DNA of 64,000 nt from Strongyloides papillosus (lineage: Eukaryota > Nematoda > Chromadorea > Rhabditida > Strongyloididae): assembly GCA_005656395.1 (NCBI GenBank), contig SRSI01000050.1, positions 1,612,001 to 1,676,000 on the forward strand. The letters are read 5' to 3'. Every line of letters starts with the position of its first letter. The stretch's first letter is position 1. Below are positions 49,600-61,139 of the stretch, one piece after another. The notes under the pieces were generated by a model, which worked only from the letters and a program-made list of their open reading frames with translations, was not told the DNA's origin and ran no database searches. Position numbers and translations under genes: made by a program.

Positions 49600-50044
49600 A
49601 ATATAAAAAAAGGAGAAAAATTTAGATTTAATTCCTCAATTAGCCTCTTGAAAAAAGATCCTCAACCTTCCATTCTTCTATTGACACTACACTAAAGTAA
49701 GATACATAATTATCAAGGAGCAATGGCTCACCAAAGAATGTTCTTGACTTATCCAGAAAATCTTTAGAATCAACATCTTCTACAACCTCAAGATTACTCA
49801 ATCCCAAAAAATTAGAAGCTGGATCATATTCATCGCCACATTTAATTTTAAAACTTTGTATATCTTTGTATAGTAAAACACTCCTTTCAATTTTTTCTCC
49901 CTCAAGATTACATTTCATGAATTCAAACACATCCACAAAGTTATTCATATTTAAAAAAGACGGGAAGGGTTTGGCAATTTGTCTTCTGATCAAATTTGTT
50001 TCCGATAATTCAGAAAGAATATTTTCCTCATCAACATCATTCAT
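49600..50044 (-). pseudogene. F-box-like/LRR array, copy A (truncated)
   Basis: Starts at ATG 50044 with the family N-terminus (ETNLIRRQI, NMNNFVDVFEFMKC) and SRTFFGEPLL, then stops at 49640 after 134 codons. Just before the stop the frame is shifted; in the neighbouring frame LIEELNLN continues the family sequence for a few codons, after which homology ends in AT-rich DNA. About three-quarters of the protein is missing. The start context TTTTTTAG-TGAATAAAG-ATG is the same as in the other copies. Confidence 0.65.
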
Positions 50045-50559
50045 CTTTATTCACTAAAAAATATAGATAAAATAATAACAGTAATAAAAATATCTTTAAA
50101 ATAATAAAAATTCCGAAACGAAAATTTAAATTATTTGTAAAAGACATATAAACAATTAGGTACATTAAAAATCATTTAAAGGTACTCCTTGGAGGTACTT
50201 TGATTAATAACAATTTTAAAGATACAATGTAAAGTTTTACATCAAAATTCGAGTAACACTAGAAAACAAACAGTACTGTGTTATTTTAAAAGTACCAATT
50301 GAACAATCGCACATATGTTTTAACTCACATTTTTTTAAAAACGCAAATACATGTAGAAAATCATTCAAAAAAGAGCTTCTTTCCTAACAATATTAACAAT
50401 GGTATGTGTTATACAACATCAATGAAAAAATTAAATTTGGGGAAGTAATATTTGTATTAATAAATAATTATTGGTGGCGTCTATCCCAACAACTAAAGCC
50501 ACTACAATAAAATTATTGAGAAAAAAACCATAAACCCGAACAATGAATAAAATTAATGA
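50045..50559. other. 5' flank of array copy A
   Basis: Contains the family 5' flank, recognisable as AGACAT...AAAAATCATTTAAAGGTACTCC at about 50142-50200, more diverged than in the other units. No gene. Confidence 0.4.
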
Positions 50560-51170
50560 ATAAATTTATTAATAATCTCGTTTGAAACGTTATTACATTA
50601 AATTGACCACCTTTTTCTCCCAGTGATCGAAATCACCCGCACATCATTCACTCTGTTATTTCTATAAATTTAATGATTTCATCTATAATCCCATATCAAG
50701 TCAAACAAAACAGCATTGTTAGTTACACAATTTTCCTTGTCTTGTAGAAATTTAAAATGAAGGTACATTCAAAAACAACCCTAAACTAATTGAATCATAG
50801 AAAAGAAAATACCTATTGAAAAAGCAGAAGTGGTAACTACATAATTTAGTTAAACTACACATTATTAGTGTAGAAACTATTCCTAATTTTGATCTTCATT
50901 TAAGGTAAATCAGTGGACTCTCAAGTAGTTGATTTGATAATGAATCTTCATGAGATCCAGTAATTTCATATGCTACAAGTGCCATTCACCTATGTTTTCA
51001 GTTAGCTAAATATGGTATCTCAGTTCCTTGGGATGTAACATCTTTAATTCCGTAGATGTAATATCTTCTAACGTCTTTCTTAGAACAACGAAAATTCCAC
51101 TATCGATTATTCTTTATCACGGTCAAAATATAATGGAGACTCAAGTATTGTAAGGCATATATGTCTTTAA
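50560..51170 (-). pseudogene. Co-amplified second coding remnant, unit B
   Basis: Minus-strand fragments KKDVRRYYIYGIKDVTSQG, then ALVAYEITGSHEDSL, then SCTFILNFLQDKENC lie in order but in different frames with several stops. The same ordered fragments recur downstream of every F-box-like copy from B to F. I do not recognise the parent protein. Confidence 0.45.
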
Positions 51171-51243
51171 AATTTCTTTATAGTATTAGAACTATTTAAA
51201 TAATATAATTATTTATTTCAATAAGAAAATTATAATAAAACAA

Positions 51244-52925
51244 TTAATATTGTATAGGATAAAATCTAGAAATTAAGTTAATATGTACTGGTATCTTTAA
51301 CAAATACTTCTGAATAGCACATTTGTATAAATGCCAGTGGTGAATGTCATTAAATAATATGTATCTATTCTTGTTATCACTTATGCGTTTTGTAAACTTT
51401 TCATAATGTGATTTAATGAGGTTATCGGTAAAAATTAAATCATCTGATCTGACAGCCCGCTTATCATATACGAAATCAACAGCAAGAGCAAGAAGTTTTA
51501 GAGTTTTAGGGATTTTTTTGGACAGTAATTATATGAAATAAGGCATTCTAACTTACCAAAGTTATACAAACCATCACTTTCTTTATAGGATAAGCACTCA
51601 ATATTAAGCAATTTAATATCTGGCATGTATTTAGTTATCATCTTAGCTGTAGCATTATTAATATCAGGTACACCTATTAGTTGTAATATCTCGACATTTC
51701 TTGGCATTATTAAGCAAGTGAACTCAAAGAATTGATAAAATGATTTTAAAATATCAGAATCATGATCATTAATATATCCCGAATACTCAAGTTTTACATT
51801 TTTTAAGTTATTCAATTTTCTAAGTCCCAAATAGCCGACTTTTCGATTACCAGAAAATATAGCATTATTACGAAAAACCTTAAATATAAACACAAAATGT
51901 AGTTCACTTAAATTCTCAAAAGTTTCCAGAATTTTGATACTTTGAAGTATTTGTTTATGATATAATATCTCACTAGTGGCAGTTGTGATGTACGGATATA
52001 TGTATGAACAAAGTCTCATATAATCTTCATAAATTTTGTTATCTAATTTAAATCTTGAACAATCTATAATTTGATTAAATTTGACTTGAACATTATACTT
52101 TGTTATAGTATTTATTAACTTTTCTATTTCATAGGAAAAAATTCCGTTAAAAAAAGTCGGAGATTCAAAAAATATTGTAGGGTTTTTGTTACTTGAAAAT
52201 TGCTGGACAAATCTCACAAAGATATCCTTGGGATCATCTAAATTTAAGTATTGAATACTGCCACACCAAAATGATGTTATATAAATTTCAGTGAGATTCG
52301 GGAATCCATTAAGGATGTTTCCTTTTATCATACTATGTTCATTTGCTAAATGTGTAAAGCAACTAACTGGAAGGGATATTCTTGTAATATTATCATGTTT
52401 CATGCGGCTTAAGGCATCTAAGATTATCCAGTCTTCATTTTCCTCATGCTTTTTTTTAAACTCAAGACTATTGATATCTTTCCGTGTGGTACACTTTAGA
52501 TTCAATTCCTCAGTTAGTTCCTTGACAAGAGAAACATGATCCGCCTTACTCCATTTTCCTACTAATGGATCAAAAGAATACGTTACACGATTACCACAGA
52601 GTAATGTTTCACCAAAGAATGTTCTTGCTCTATTTCGTAAATCCTTAGAATCAACATCTTCTACAACCTCAAAATAACTCATTCCAAAAAAATCAGAACC
52701 TGGACCATATTCATCGTCACATTTTATTGAAACATTTTGGTAGTCAGAATAAAAAAACATACTCCTTTAAATTTTTTCTTTTTCAAGATGAAATTTCATA
52801 AATTTACAAACATCCACAAGGTTATTCATGTCAGAAAATGAAGGAATATGTTTGATAATTTGTTTTCTAACCGAATTCCTTTTTAACAGTTGAAATAGTA
52901 TATTACTTTTATCACTATCTTCCAT
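51244..52925 (-). pseudogene. F-box-like/LRR array, copy B (stop and frameshift)
   Basis: Full-length relative of the intact copies, starting at ATG 52925 (MEDSDKSNILFQLLKRN). A GAA codon has become TAA at 52767-52769 in the motif EKI-ER. Translation could restart at Met 52760, giving a 420-codon frame. A second lesion, loss of one base in the T7 run at 51513-51519 (A7 on the coding strand), shifts the frame in CPIKIPKTLK, after which the normal C-terminus (FNDIHHWHLYKCAIQKY) is read only in another frame. The central LRR part stays open (NLTEIYI, MPRNVEILQLIGVPDINNA). Two independent lesions make this a pseudogene despite the long open frame. Confidence 0.75.
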
Positions 52926-53339
52926 CTTTACTCACTAAAAAATATGGATAAATTAATAATAGTAAGAAAAAAAAACATTAAAATAGTATAAAATAAAAAG
53001 AAATTTCTAAATGAAATTATAAATTATTTGTAAGGGACGTCCAGAAAAAATCGAGTACATTAAAAATAGTTAAAAGATACTTTTTTGGACGTACTCTGAT
53101 GGCTAAAAGTTAAAAATCATGTAATATAAGGTTTTATACCACACCTTGAATGATGCAAAAAACAAATATTACTACATAATTTTAAAATTTCTGATTGAAG
53201 AATCGTACATATGTTTATACTACATTTTTTTTAAAGTATAGATACAGATAGAAATAATTCAAATAAAAACTTTTCTTCTGACATTGTTGGCAATGGTATT
53301 CTTCATACAACAACAGTAAGAGACAGTTACATTTGTTAA
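52926..53339. promoter_or_regulatory. 5' flank of array copy B with hairpin
   Basis: TTTTTTAG acceptor a few bases before the ATG. An inverted repeat (GGGACGTCCAGAAAAAA at about 53034-53050, TTTTTTGGACGTACTCT at about 53091-53107) sits about 110-180 nt upstream of the start, at the same place as in copies C and F. Confidence 0.5.
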
Positions 53340-53870
53340 TTTAGTTTAATCAATGTTATAATTTCGTCATAAATCACACACGAACTCATACAAAATAACA
53401 TTGCCAAATAAACAATCTCTATTATCATGTAAAAATTTCAAAAACAAAAGTACATGCAAATATAACTCTAAACTACTCATCGAATCATAAAAAAATGTCT
53501 CCTAATAAAATAAAATTGTTTATTACATAATTTTGTTAAGCTGTACATTATCATTCTAGAAACTATCACCAAATTTGATCTTCTTTCTAGGTAAATCAAT
53601 AAATCTTCTAGTAGTTGAACTTGATAATGAATCATCATAAGCTCTAATAATTTCATATGCTACAAATGTCATTAACTCAAATTCGGTTAGCTTTATATGG
53701 TATGTTTACTCTATGAATTGCAGCACCTTCATTCCTGTAGATGTAATATCTTCTTCCATTTTTATTTAATCAACAAAAACTTCATTATCGGTTATTCTTT
53801 ATCACAGCAAAAATGTAATAGAAGTTCGAATGTAGCACATACATGTCTTCAAAATTTTTTTTTATTAACA
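53340..53870 (-). pseudogene. Co-amplified second coding remnant, unit C
   Basis: Reads GRRYYIYRNEGAAIHRVNIP, then after a one-base shift TEFELMTFVAYEIIRAYDD and RRFIDLPRKKIKFGDSF with a stop, then further shifted FACTFVLKFLHDNRDC. This is the clearest copy. A 50-bp GT-AG intron (GTAAAC...TTGTAG) could bridge the first shift here and in unit F, but units B and E lack the donor. Confidence 0.5.
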
Positions 53871-53958
53871 AAATTATTTGAACAGAATAAACATTTATTT
53901 TAATTATAAATTTAAAGCAAAACAACTAATATTAAATATGATAAAATTAAATTACCAT

Positions 53959-55593
53959 CTACAAGTAGTAATATGGACAAAAATACTCCTGAATGGCAGA
54001 TTTGAATAAATGCCAGTGATGAATACCATTAAATAATATGTATCTTAGTTCGTTATCGCCGTTTTCAGTTATGCGTTTTGTAAACTTCTCATAATGTGAC
54101 TTAATAAGATTATCGGTGAAAATTAAGCCATCAGATCTGGAAGGGTACTTTCTATGTTTGAAAGCAAGAACCTTCAAAGTCTTTGGGATTTTTATTGGAC
54201 AGTATTCAAATGAGGTAAGACATTCCAATTTGGTAAAATTATCTAAACCATCACTTTCTTTATAGGATAAACACTCAATATTAAGAAATTTAATGTTTGG
54301 CATGTATTTCGTTATCATCTTAGCTGTGGCATCATTTATATCAAGTACACGTATCAATTGCAATACTTCGACACTTCTTGGCATCATTGAGCAAATGATT
54401 TCAAAGAATGGATAAAATGAATTGAAAATATCAGAATATTGCCAATAAATGCCTCTCGAAAACTCAATTTTTACATTTTTTAAATTACTCAATTTTTTAA
54501 GTCCCATATGTCCAGGTTTTTGATTGTAAGAAAACATATAATTACCATTAGAAAGAGGCAATATAACCTTCAAATGTAGTTCACATAGATTCTCAAAAGT
54601 TTCCATAATTTCGATACTATGGAGTATTTGTCTATGATATAATATCTTACTAGTGGCAGTTGTGATGTACTGTTTTATGGGTAAACAAAATCCCATTAAA
54701 TTCTTACAAATTCCGCAATTAAAATCAAATCTTGGACAATATATAGTGATATTAAATTTGATTTTAACGTTATACTTTGTTAGAATATTTATAATCTCAA
54801 ACAATCCATCAGCTTTCATTGCGTCATCATGATTCAAAAAATTGAAGATTATTGTAGGATTTTTGACAGTCGAAAACTGTTGGGCAAATTTCTCAAAAGT
54901 ATCCCTGTGATGGATTAAGTCATAATAATAACTGCGATGAAAAGGATATATTAAAGAAAGTTCAGTAAGATTCGGGAATCCATTGAAGATATTTCCATTT
55001 ATCATATTATATTTGTATGGTGGACATGTAAAACAATTTACTGGAAGAGATATTCTTGTAATACTGTCATGTTTCATAAGATTCAAGGCATCTAAGACTA
55101 TGTAACCTATATTTTTCCCAAATCCAAACTCAAGATTTTTGACATCCTTTCGTGTAGCGCAATTTAGATTCAATTCCTTAACTAATTTCTTGATAAAAGA
55201 CATACGACCTTTCTCTTTCCATTTTTTTATTGATAGATTAATAAAATACTCTACACGATTACCACAGAGTAATGTTTCACCAAAGAATGTTTTTACTATA
55301 TTTAGTCTATTCTCAGAACAACTATCCTTTTTAAATTTAAGATCACTCCATCCAGGAACACCAGAAGCTCTATCGTATTCATCCTTATATGTAATTGTAA
55401 TATCTTGGGAATCAGAATTTAAAAACATACTCCTTTCAATTTTTTCTTTCTCAAAATCACATCTTACAAATTTACAAACATCCACAAGGTTATTCATGTC
55501 AGAAAATGACGGGATGTGTTTGATAATTTGTTTTCGAACCAAATTTATTTCTAACAGTTCAGAGAGGATATTACCCTTATCACTATCCTCCAT
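53959..55593 (-). CDS. F-box-like leucine-rich-repeat protein, array copy C (intact)
   Basis: Single exon, 544 aa from ATG 55593 (MEDSDKGNILSELLEINL). Residues about 10-45 look like a divergent F-box (LVRKQIIKHIPSF, then MNNLVDVCKFVRC). Irregular leucine-rich repeats follow: TRISLPVNCF, FPNLTELSLI, FENLCELHLKV, LKKLSNLKNVKIEF, MPRSVEVLQLI, MPNIKFLNIECL, FTKLECLTSF and IPKTLKVLAF. The C-terminus carries LIKSHYEKFTKRI and WHLFKSAIQEYF. F-box plus LRR is the plan of substrate adaptors for SCF ubiquitin ligases, so that role is the best inference; the F-box match is weak and the family may be lineage-specific. A conserved TTTTTTAG acceptor lies about 10 nt before the ATG. Confidence 0.8.
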   Translation of the reverse strand: MEDSDKGNILSELLEINLVRKQIIKHIPSFSDMNNLVDVCKFVRCDFEKEKIERSMFLNSDSQDITITYKDEYDRASGVPGWSDLKFKKDSCSENRLNIVKTFFGETLLCGNRVEYFINLSIKKWKEKGRMSFIKKLVKELNLNCATRKDVKNLEFGFGKNIGYIVLDALNLMKHDSITRISLPVNCFTCPPYKYNMINGNIFNGFPNLTELSLIYPFHRSYYYDLIHHRDTFEKFAQQFSTVKNPTIIFNFLNHDDAMKADGLFEIINILTKYNVKIKFNITIYCPRFDFNCGICKNLMGFCLPIKQYITTATSKILYHRQILHSIEIMETFENLCELHLKVILPLSNGNYMFSYNQKPGHMGLKKLSNLKNVKIEFSRGIYWQYSDIFNSFYPFFEIICSMMPRSVEVLQLIRVLDINDATAKMITKYMPNIKFLNIECLSYKESDGLDNFTKLECLTSFEYCPIKIPKTLKVLAFKHRKYPSRSDGLIFTDNLIKSHYEKFTKRITENGDNELRYILFNGIHHWHLFKSAIQEYFCPYYYL

Positions 55594-55979
55594 CTTCACA
55601 CCCTAAAAAATATAGGTATGTTAATAACAGTAAGAAAAAAACATTTAGAAGAGTATAAAATAATAAGAAATTCCGAAATGAAAACGTAAATTTTTCGTAG
55701 GAGACATCTAAAGAAAATTGAGTAAATTAAAAGTAGTTATAAGACACTCTTTAGATGTACTCCGATAGGTCAAAATTTAAAAGATGTAATATAAGGTTTT
55801 ATATCATAAATTATTGAGTGATGCAAAAAAACAAATATTATTACATAATCTTAAAATTTCTGATTGAACAATCGTACATATATTAACACATCATTTTTCT
55901 AAAATAATAGATACAGATTGAAGCAATTCAAATAAAAACTTTTCTTCTAACACTGTTAGCAATGGTATGCGTTTTACAA
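55594..55979. promoter_or_regulatory. 5' flank of array copy C with hairpin
   Basis: Inverted repeat GGAGACATCTAAAGA (55700-55714) and TCTTTAGATGTACTCC (55748-55763): 15 pairs with one bulged base around a loop of about 33 nt, 107-170 nt upstream of the ATG. See unit F and unit B for changes that keep the pairing. Confidence 0.6.
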
Positions 55980-56520
55980 CAGCAATAAAAAACAATTAAA
56001 TTTGTTATTTTATTTCTATCAATTTGGTGATTTCGTAATATATCCCATGTCTACCCATACAAAATAGGACTGTCAATTAAACGATCTCATTTGTCAAGGA
56101 GTAATCTCAAACAAAGTACATGGGAAAGCAACTCTAAACTACTTATCGAATCATAAAAAAATGTCCATTAATAAAGTAGAAGTGGTAATTGCATAATTTC
56201 ACTAAGTTGTACATTATCATTTTAGAAACTATTGTCAGCTTTGATCTTCTTTCTAGGTAAATCAGTAAGCCCTCTAGTAGTTAAACTTGATAATGAATCT
56301 TTATAAGCTCTAATACTTTCATATGCTGTAAATATTATTAACTAAAATTCAGTTAAATAAATATGGTATCTTTACCCTTGGAGTTGCACCACCTTCACTC
56401 ATGTAGATGTAATATCTTCTCACATCTTTATTTAACCAACAAAAACTTCATTTTATTAGTTGTTTTTTATCACGATCAAAATGTAGTGGAAATCTGAGTG
56501 TTTTAGGACATACATGTATT
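55980..56520 (-). pseudogene. Co-amplified second coding remnant, unit D
   Basis: Reads DVRRYYIYMSEGGATPRVKIP, then in another frame AYESIRAYKDSLSSLTTRG and LTDLPRKKIKADNSF with a stop. An extra stop (TAG) interrupts TEF. Same order and same first shift as unit C. Confidence 0.5.
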
Positions 56521-56635
56521 TAAAATTTTTTATATTAACAAAACTATTAAAACAATATAAGTATTTATTTTAACTATTGAATTTATAGCAAAACAATTAG
56601 TGTCACATATGATAAAGTTACAAAAATTATTATAA

Positions 56636-58264
56636 CTAGAATCCTCGGCAAAAATATTTCTGAATGGCACATTTGTATAAGTGCCAGTTACAAACATCAT
56701 TAAATAATATGTATCTATTTTTTCCATCGGTAATACGTTTTGTAAACTTCTCATAATATGACTTAATAAGATTATCGGTGGAAATTATATCATCCGGTTT
56801 GACAGACCATTCATACTGTGCATAAGCAAGGAGTTTTAGAGTTTTAGGGATTCTTATTGGACAGTAATCACATGAAATAAGACATTCTAATTTGGTAAAG
56901 TTATCCAAACTATCACTTTCTCTATAGGTTAAGCAATTAATCTTAAGTAATTTAATGTTTGGCATGTATTCCGTTATCATTTTAGCTGTAACATCGTTCA
57001 TATCAGGTACGTTTTCCAGTTGTAATACCTCAACACTTCTTGGCATCATTGAGCAAGTGAACTCAAAGAGTTGATAGAATAAATTTAAAATATCAGAATC
57101 ATAACAATCAAAAGTTTCTTCATCACAATCAAGTTTTACACTTTTTAAATTATTCAACTTTCTGAGTCCAAAGCCTCTAAATTGTTGACTACCGGAAGTT
57201 ATAAAATTATTATCAATATTATCCAAACCAACTTCCAAATGTAATTCACTTAAATTCTCAAAAGTTTCCAAAATTCCGACAGTATGGAGTAATTCTTTAT
57301 GGTTATATACTGTATCAAAGGCAGTTGCGATGTATTGCTTTACTGGTGAGAAAAATCCCATTGTGTCAATACAATTCTCGCACTCGCCCTTAAATCTTGA
57401 GCATTTATTATTGATTCTAAGTTTGACTTTAACATCATACATTCTTATAATACTTATAATCTCGTATAATTCATTAGCGTACATTGCATCGTCATGTCTC
57501 AAAGATGAAAAGAATATTGTAGGGTTTTTGACAGTTGAAAACTGCTGGACAAATCTCTTGAAAGTATCCTTATGGTGAATTAAATCATAATAATTTTTGT
57601 TAGATGAAGAACATGTTAGAAAAAGTTCAGTAAGATTCGGGAATCCATTAAAGATGTTTCCATTTATCATGCTATATTTATTTGGTGGACATGTAAAACA
57701 ATCAACTGGAAGGGATATTCTTGTAATATTATCATGTTTCATGTAGTTTAAGGCATCTAAGACTATGCAACCTACATTGACCGGAAATCTAAATTTAAAC
57801 TTGAGATTTTTGACATCATTTCGTGTGGTACAGTTTAGATTCAATGCCTCAGCTAGTTCCTTGACAAGAGATACATGATCCTCCTCCCTCCATTCTTCTA
57901 TTAATAGGTCAATGAAATACGTTACACGATTACCACGGAGTAATGTTTCACCAAAGAATGTTCTTGATCTATTTCGTAAATCCTTAGAATCAGCACCTCC
58001 TAAAATATCAAGAATACTCAATTCCGGAACAACAGGAACTGCATCATATCCTTCGTCATATGTAATTAGAACACCTTGGTAGTCAGGATAAGAAAACATC
58101 TTCCTTTCAATTTTTTCTTTTTCAAGATCACATTTCATAAATTTACAAACATCCACAAGGTTATTCATATCAGAAAATGACGGGATGTGTTTGATAATTT
58201 GTTTTCTAATTAAATTTATTTGTAACAGTTCAAAGAGTATATTACCCTTAACATTATCCTCCAT
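56636..58264 (-). CDS. F-box-like leucine-rich-repeat protein, array copy D (intact)
   Basis: Single exon, 542 aa from ATG 58264 (MEDNVKGNILFELLQINL). Same plan as copy C but clearly diverged, especially in the middle (SRFKGECENCIDTMGFFSP has the CxNC pair where copy C has CGICKN) and at the C-terminus (CAIQKYFCRGF instead of EYFCPYYYL). LRR-like segments: TRISLPVDCF, FPNLTELFLTC, FENLSELHLEV, LRKLNNLKSVKLD, MPRSVEVLQLENVPDM and MPNIKLLKINCL. Copy E is its closest relative by the C-terminus and 3' flank, so C/F and D/E form two subgroups. No lesion seen. Confidence 0.8.
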   Translation of the reverse strand: MEDNVKGNILFELLQINLIRKQIIKHIPSFSDMNNLVDVCKFMKCDLEKEKIERKMFSYPDYQGVLITYDEGYDAVPVVPELSILDILGGADSKDLRNRSRTFFGETLLRGNRVTYFIDLLIEEWREEDHVSLVKELAEALNLNCTTRNDVKNLKFKFRFPVNVGCIVLDALNYMKHDNITRISLPVDCFTCPPNKYSMINGNIFNGFPNLTELFLTCSSSNKNYYDLIHHKDTFKRFVQQFSTVKNPTIFFSSLRHDDAMYANELYEIISIIRMYDVKVKLRINNKCSRFKGECENCIDTMGFFSPVKQYIATAFDTVYNHKELLHTVGILETFENLSELHLEVGLDNIDNNFITSGSQQFRGFGLRKLNNLKSVKLDCDEETFDCYDSDILNLFYQLFEFTCSMMPRSVEVLQLENVPDMNDVTAKMITEYMPNIKLLKINCLTYRESDSLDNFTKLECLISCDYCPIRIPKTLKLLAYAQYEWSVKPDDIISTDNLIKSYYEKFTKRITDGKNRYILFNDVCNWHLYKCAIQKYFCRGF

Positions 58265-58559
58265 CTTTACTCACTAAAAAATAAAGATAAATTAATAATA
58301 GTAAAAAAATAACTTTAAAATAGTTTAAAATAATAATAAATTTCGAAATGAAAATGTAAATACTTTGTAGGAGACATAAAAAAAATTAGATGCATTTAAT
58401 TTAGTTAAAAGGCACTCCTTAGAGACACTCTCTTATAGCTAAAAATTTAAAAGATGTGATATAAAGCTTATATATCATACCTTGAACGATGTTAGAAAAT
58501 TACAGATAGAAATAAAACAAATAAAAACTTTTCTTTAAACACTTTTAACAATGTTATGG
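58265..58559. promoter_or_regulatory. 5' flank of array copy D
   Basis: Holds the conserved TTTTTTAG-TGAGTAAAG-ATG start context and the family flank (GTAGGAGACAT...AGGCACTCC), but the hairpin arms pair poorly here. Confidence 0.4.
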
Positions 58560-59110
58560 GTTATAGAACAGCAATAAAAGGTAATTATATTTGTTATTTT
58601 ATTTCTATCAATTTGGTGATTTCGTAATATATCCCATGTCTACCCATACAAAATAGGAGTGTCAATTAAACAATCTCATTTGTCTAGGAGTAATCTCAAA
58701 CAAAAGTACATTGGAAAACAACTCTAAACTATCAATCAAATCTTAAAAAGAAAAAGATTAATTAAAAAAGTAGAAGTGGTAACTACATAATTTAGTTAAG
58801 CCATACATTACCACTGTAGAAACTATTGCTAACTTTGATCTTCACTCAAGGTAAATCAGTACATTCTCAAGTAGTTGAACTTGGTAGTAAATCTTCATAA
58901 GATCCAATAATTTTATATGCTATAAGTGTCATTCACCTATGCTCACTTAGCTAAATATGGTATCTCAGTTCCTTGAGATGTAACTCCTTCAATCCTGTAG
59001 ATGTAATATCTTCTATCGTCTTTCTTAGATCAACTAAAATTTTACTATCGGCAACTCTTTATTATGGTTAAAATTTAATGGAGATTTGAGAGTTGTAGGA
59101 CATATAAGCC
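58560..59110 (-). pseudogene. Co-amplified second coding remnant, unit E
   Basis: Reads RRYYIYRIEGVTSQGTEIP, then a break, then fragments matching the second part with more stops than in unit C. It is closer to unit B than to C or D in its first part (TSQGTEIPYLA in both). Confidence 0.45.
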
Positions 59111-59227
59111 TCTAAAATTTCTTTATATTAATAGAACTATTTAAACAATATAAGTATTTATTTTAACTATGAATTTATAGCAGAACAATTAGTGTCACGT
59201 ATGATAAAGTTACAAAAATTATTATAA

Positions 59228-60852
59228 CTAGAATCCTCGGCAAAAATATTTCTGAATGGCACATTTGTATAAGTGCCAGTTACAAACATCACTAAATAAT
59301 ATGTATCTATTTTTTCCATCGGTAATACGTTTTGTAAACTTCTCATAATATGACTTAATAATATTATCGGTGAAAATTATATCATCCGATCTGACCTTCC
59401 ATTTTTTATGTTCAAAAGCAAGAAGTTTTAGAGTTTTAGGGATTTTTATTGGACAGTATTCAGATGAAAAAAGACAGTCCAGTTTGGTAAAATTATCTAA
59501 ACCATCACTTTCTTTATAGGTTAAGCACTTGATCTTAAGTAATTTAATGTTTGGCATGTATTCTGTAGTCATTTTTGCTGTAGCATCATCCATATCAGGT
59601 ACGTTTTCCAGTTTTAATACCTCGACACTTTTTGGCATCATTGAGCGAATGAACTCAAAGAATTGATAAAATGAGTCTAAAACATTAGAATGACGATCAT
59701 TAATATTTCCTAAATAGTTAAGTTTTACATTTTCTAAGTTATTCAGTTTTTTAAGTCCAAAACCACTAAGTCTTTGATTAAAAGGAGGTATAAATTTATA
59801 GGTGATATCATACAAAGAAAATTTCAAATTCAACGTACTTAAATTCTCGAAAGTTTTCAAAATTCCGATATTATGAAGTAACTGTCTGTGATTTTCTATT
59901 GTACTAAAGACATATGTGATGTACTCTTTTATTGATGAAAAAAATCCCACTGTACCAGTACAGTTTTCGCACTGTCCTTCATATCTCGGACAGTCTATCT
60001 CGATTTTAATTTTAGCTTTAACATTATACTTTGTTATAATACTTATAATCTCGTTTAATTCATTAATGTGCATTGCGTCATCATATTGCAAAGATTTAAG
60101 AAATATTGTAGGGTTTTTGGTAGTGGAAAATTGTTGGACAACTCTCTCGAAAGTATTCCATTGGCGAATTAGACCATAATAATTTCTGTCAGATGAATGA
60201 CATGTTAGAGAAAGTTCAGTAAGATTCGGGAATCCGTTGAAGATATTCCCATTTATCGTACTATGTTTGTATGAATGGCATCTAAAACAGTTTAGCGGAA
60301 GGGATATTCTTGTAATGTTCTCGTGTTTCATGTGACTTAAAGCATCTAAAACTTTGCAACCTGCATTGCGAGGAGATTCAAATGTAAACTCGAGATTTTT
60401 GACATTTTTCGTGTGGCGCAATTTAAATCCAATATATCAGCTGGTTTCTTCATAGCAGCCACATGATCCTCCTCCCTCCATTTTCCTACTAATAGGCCAA
60501 AACAGTACGTTACACGATTACTATTGGGTATTGTCTCACCAAAGAATGTTCTTGATCTATTCCGTAAATCCTTAGAATCACTATCTTCTACAATCTCAAG
60601 ATTACCCAATTCCGGGAAACCAGATGCTTTATCATATCCATCGCCATATGTAATTGAAACTTTTTGGTTATCAGTATAAAAAAACATCCTCCTTTCAATT
60701 TTTTCTTTCTCAAAATCACATTTCATAAATTCGCACACATCCACAAGGTTATTCATGTCAGGAAATGACGGGATCTGTTTGATAATTTATTTTCTAACTA
60801 AATTTATTTTTAACAGTTCAAAAAGTGTATTTCCTTTATCACTATCCTCCAT
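59228..60852 (-). pseudogene. F-box-like/LRR array, copy E (stop and frameshift)
   Basis: Starts at ATG 60852 and runs over full length, but codon 22 is TAA (60787-60789, where other copies have CAA in RKQIIK). One base is also missing near 60402-60409, where NCATRKDVKNLEF is broken after the Arg-Lys. Downstream of the shift the frame is open to 59228, ending CAIQKYFCRGF as in copy D. The two open pieces (136 and 397 codons) would look like separate genes but are halves of one dead copy. Confidence 0.78.
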
Positions 60853-61139
60853 CTTTACTCACTAAGAAATATGGATAAATTAATAATAGTAAAAAAATAA
60901 CTTTAAAATTGTTTAAAATGATAATAAATTTCGAAATGAAAATGTAAATACTTTGTAGGAGACGTCTTGAAAAAATTGAGTAAATTAAAAATAGTTATTA
61001 GACACTATTGGATTTACTTCGATAACTAACAATTTAAAAGATGCAATACAAGGTTTTATATCACACCTTGATCGATGATAAGAAAATTACAGATAGAAAA
61101 AAATTCAAAAAAAAACTTTTCTTCTGACACTGTTACAAT
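60853..61139. promoter_or_regulatory. 5' flank of array copy E
   Basis: Family flank with GTAGGAGACGTCTTGAAAAA on one side and ACTATTGGATTTACTTC on the other; the hairpin is degraded in this unit, whose gene is dead. Confidence 0.4.

Larger units (their letters stand above)
53560..56157. repeat. Near-identical duplicated block (left copy)
   Basis: About 2.6 kb containing copy C, part of its downstream remnant and its upstream flank, nearly identical base for base to 61400-64000 at an offset of about 7843 bases. Identity covers noncoding sequence too, indicating a recent duplication or gene conversion. It drops clearly to the left of about 53560. Confidence 0.7.

Noticed and set aside
55139..55606. 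155-codon plus-strand frame antisense to array copy C (and its twin at 62982-63449)
   Set aside because: Exact shadow of the conserved coding strand; the pairing of the two frames only reflects the recent duplication.
60346..60756. 136-codon frame as a separate small gene
   Set aside because: It is the N-terminal half of array copy E, cut off by a frameshift; the downstream half continues the family sequence.
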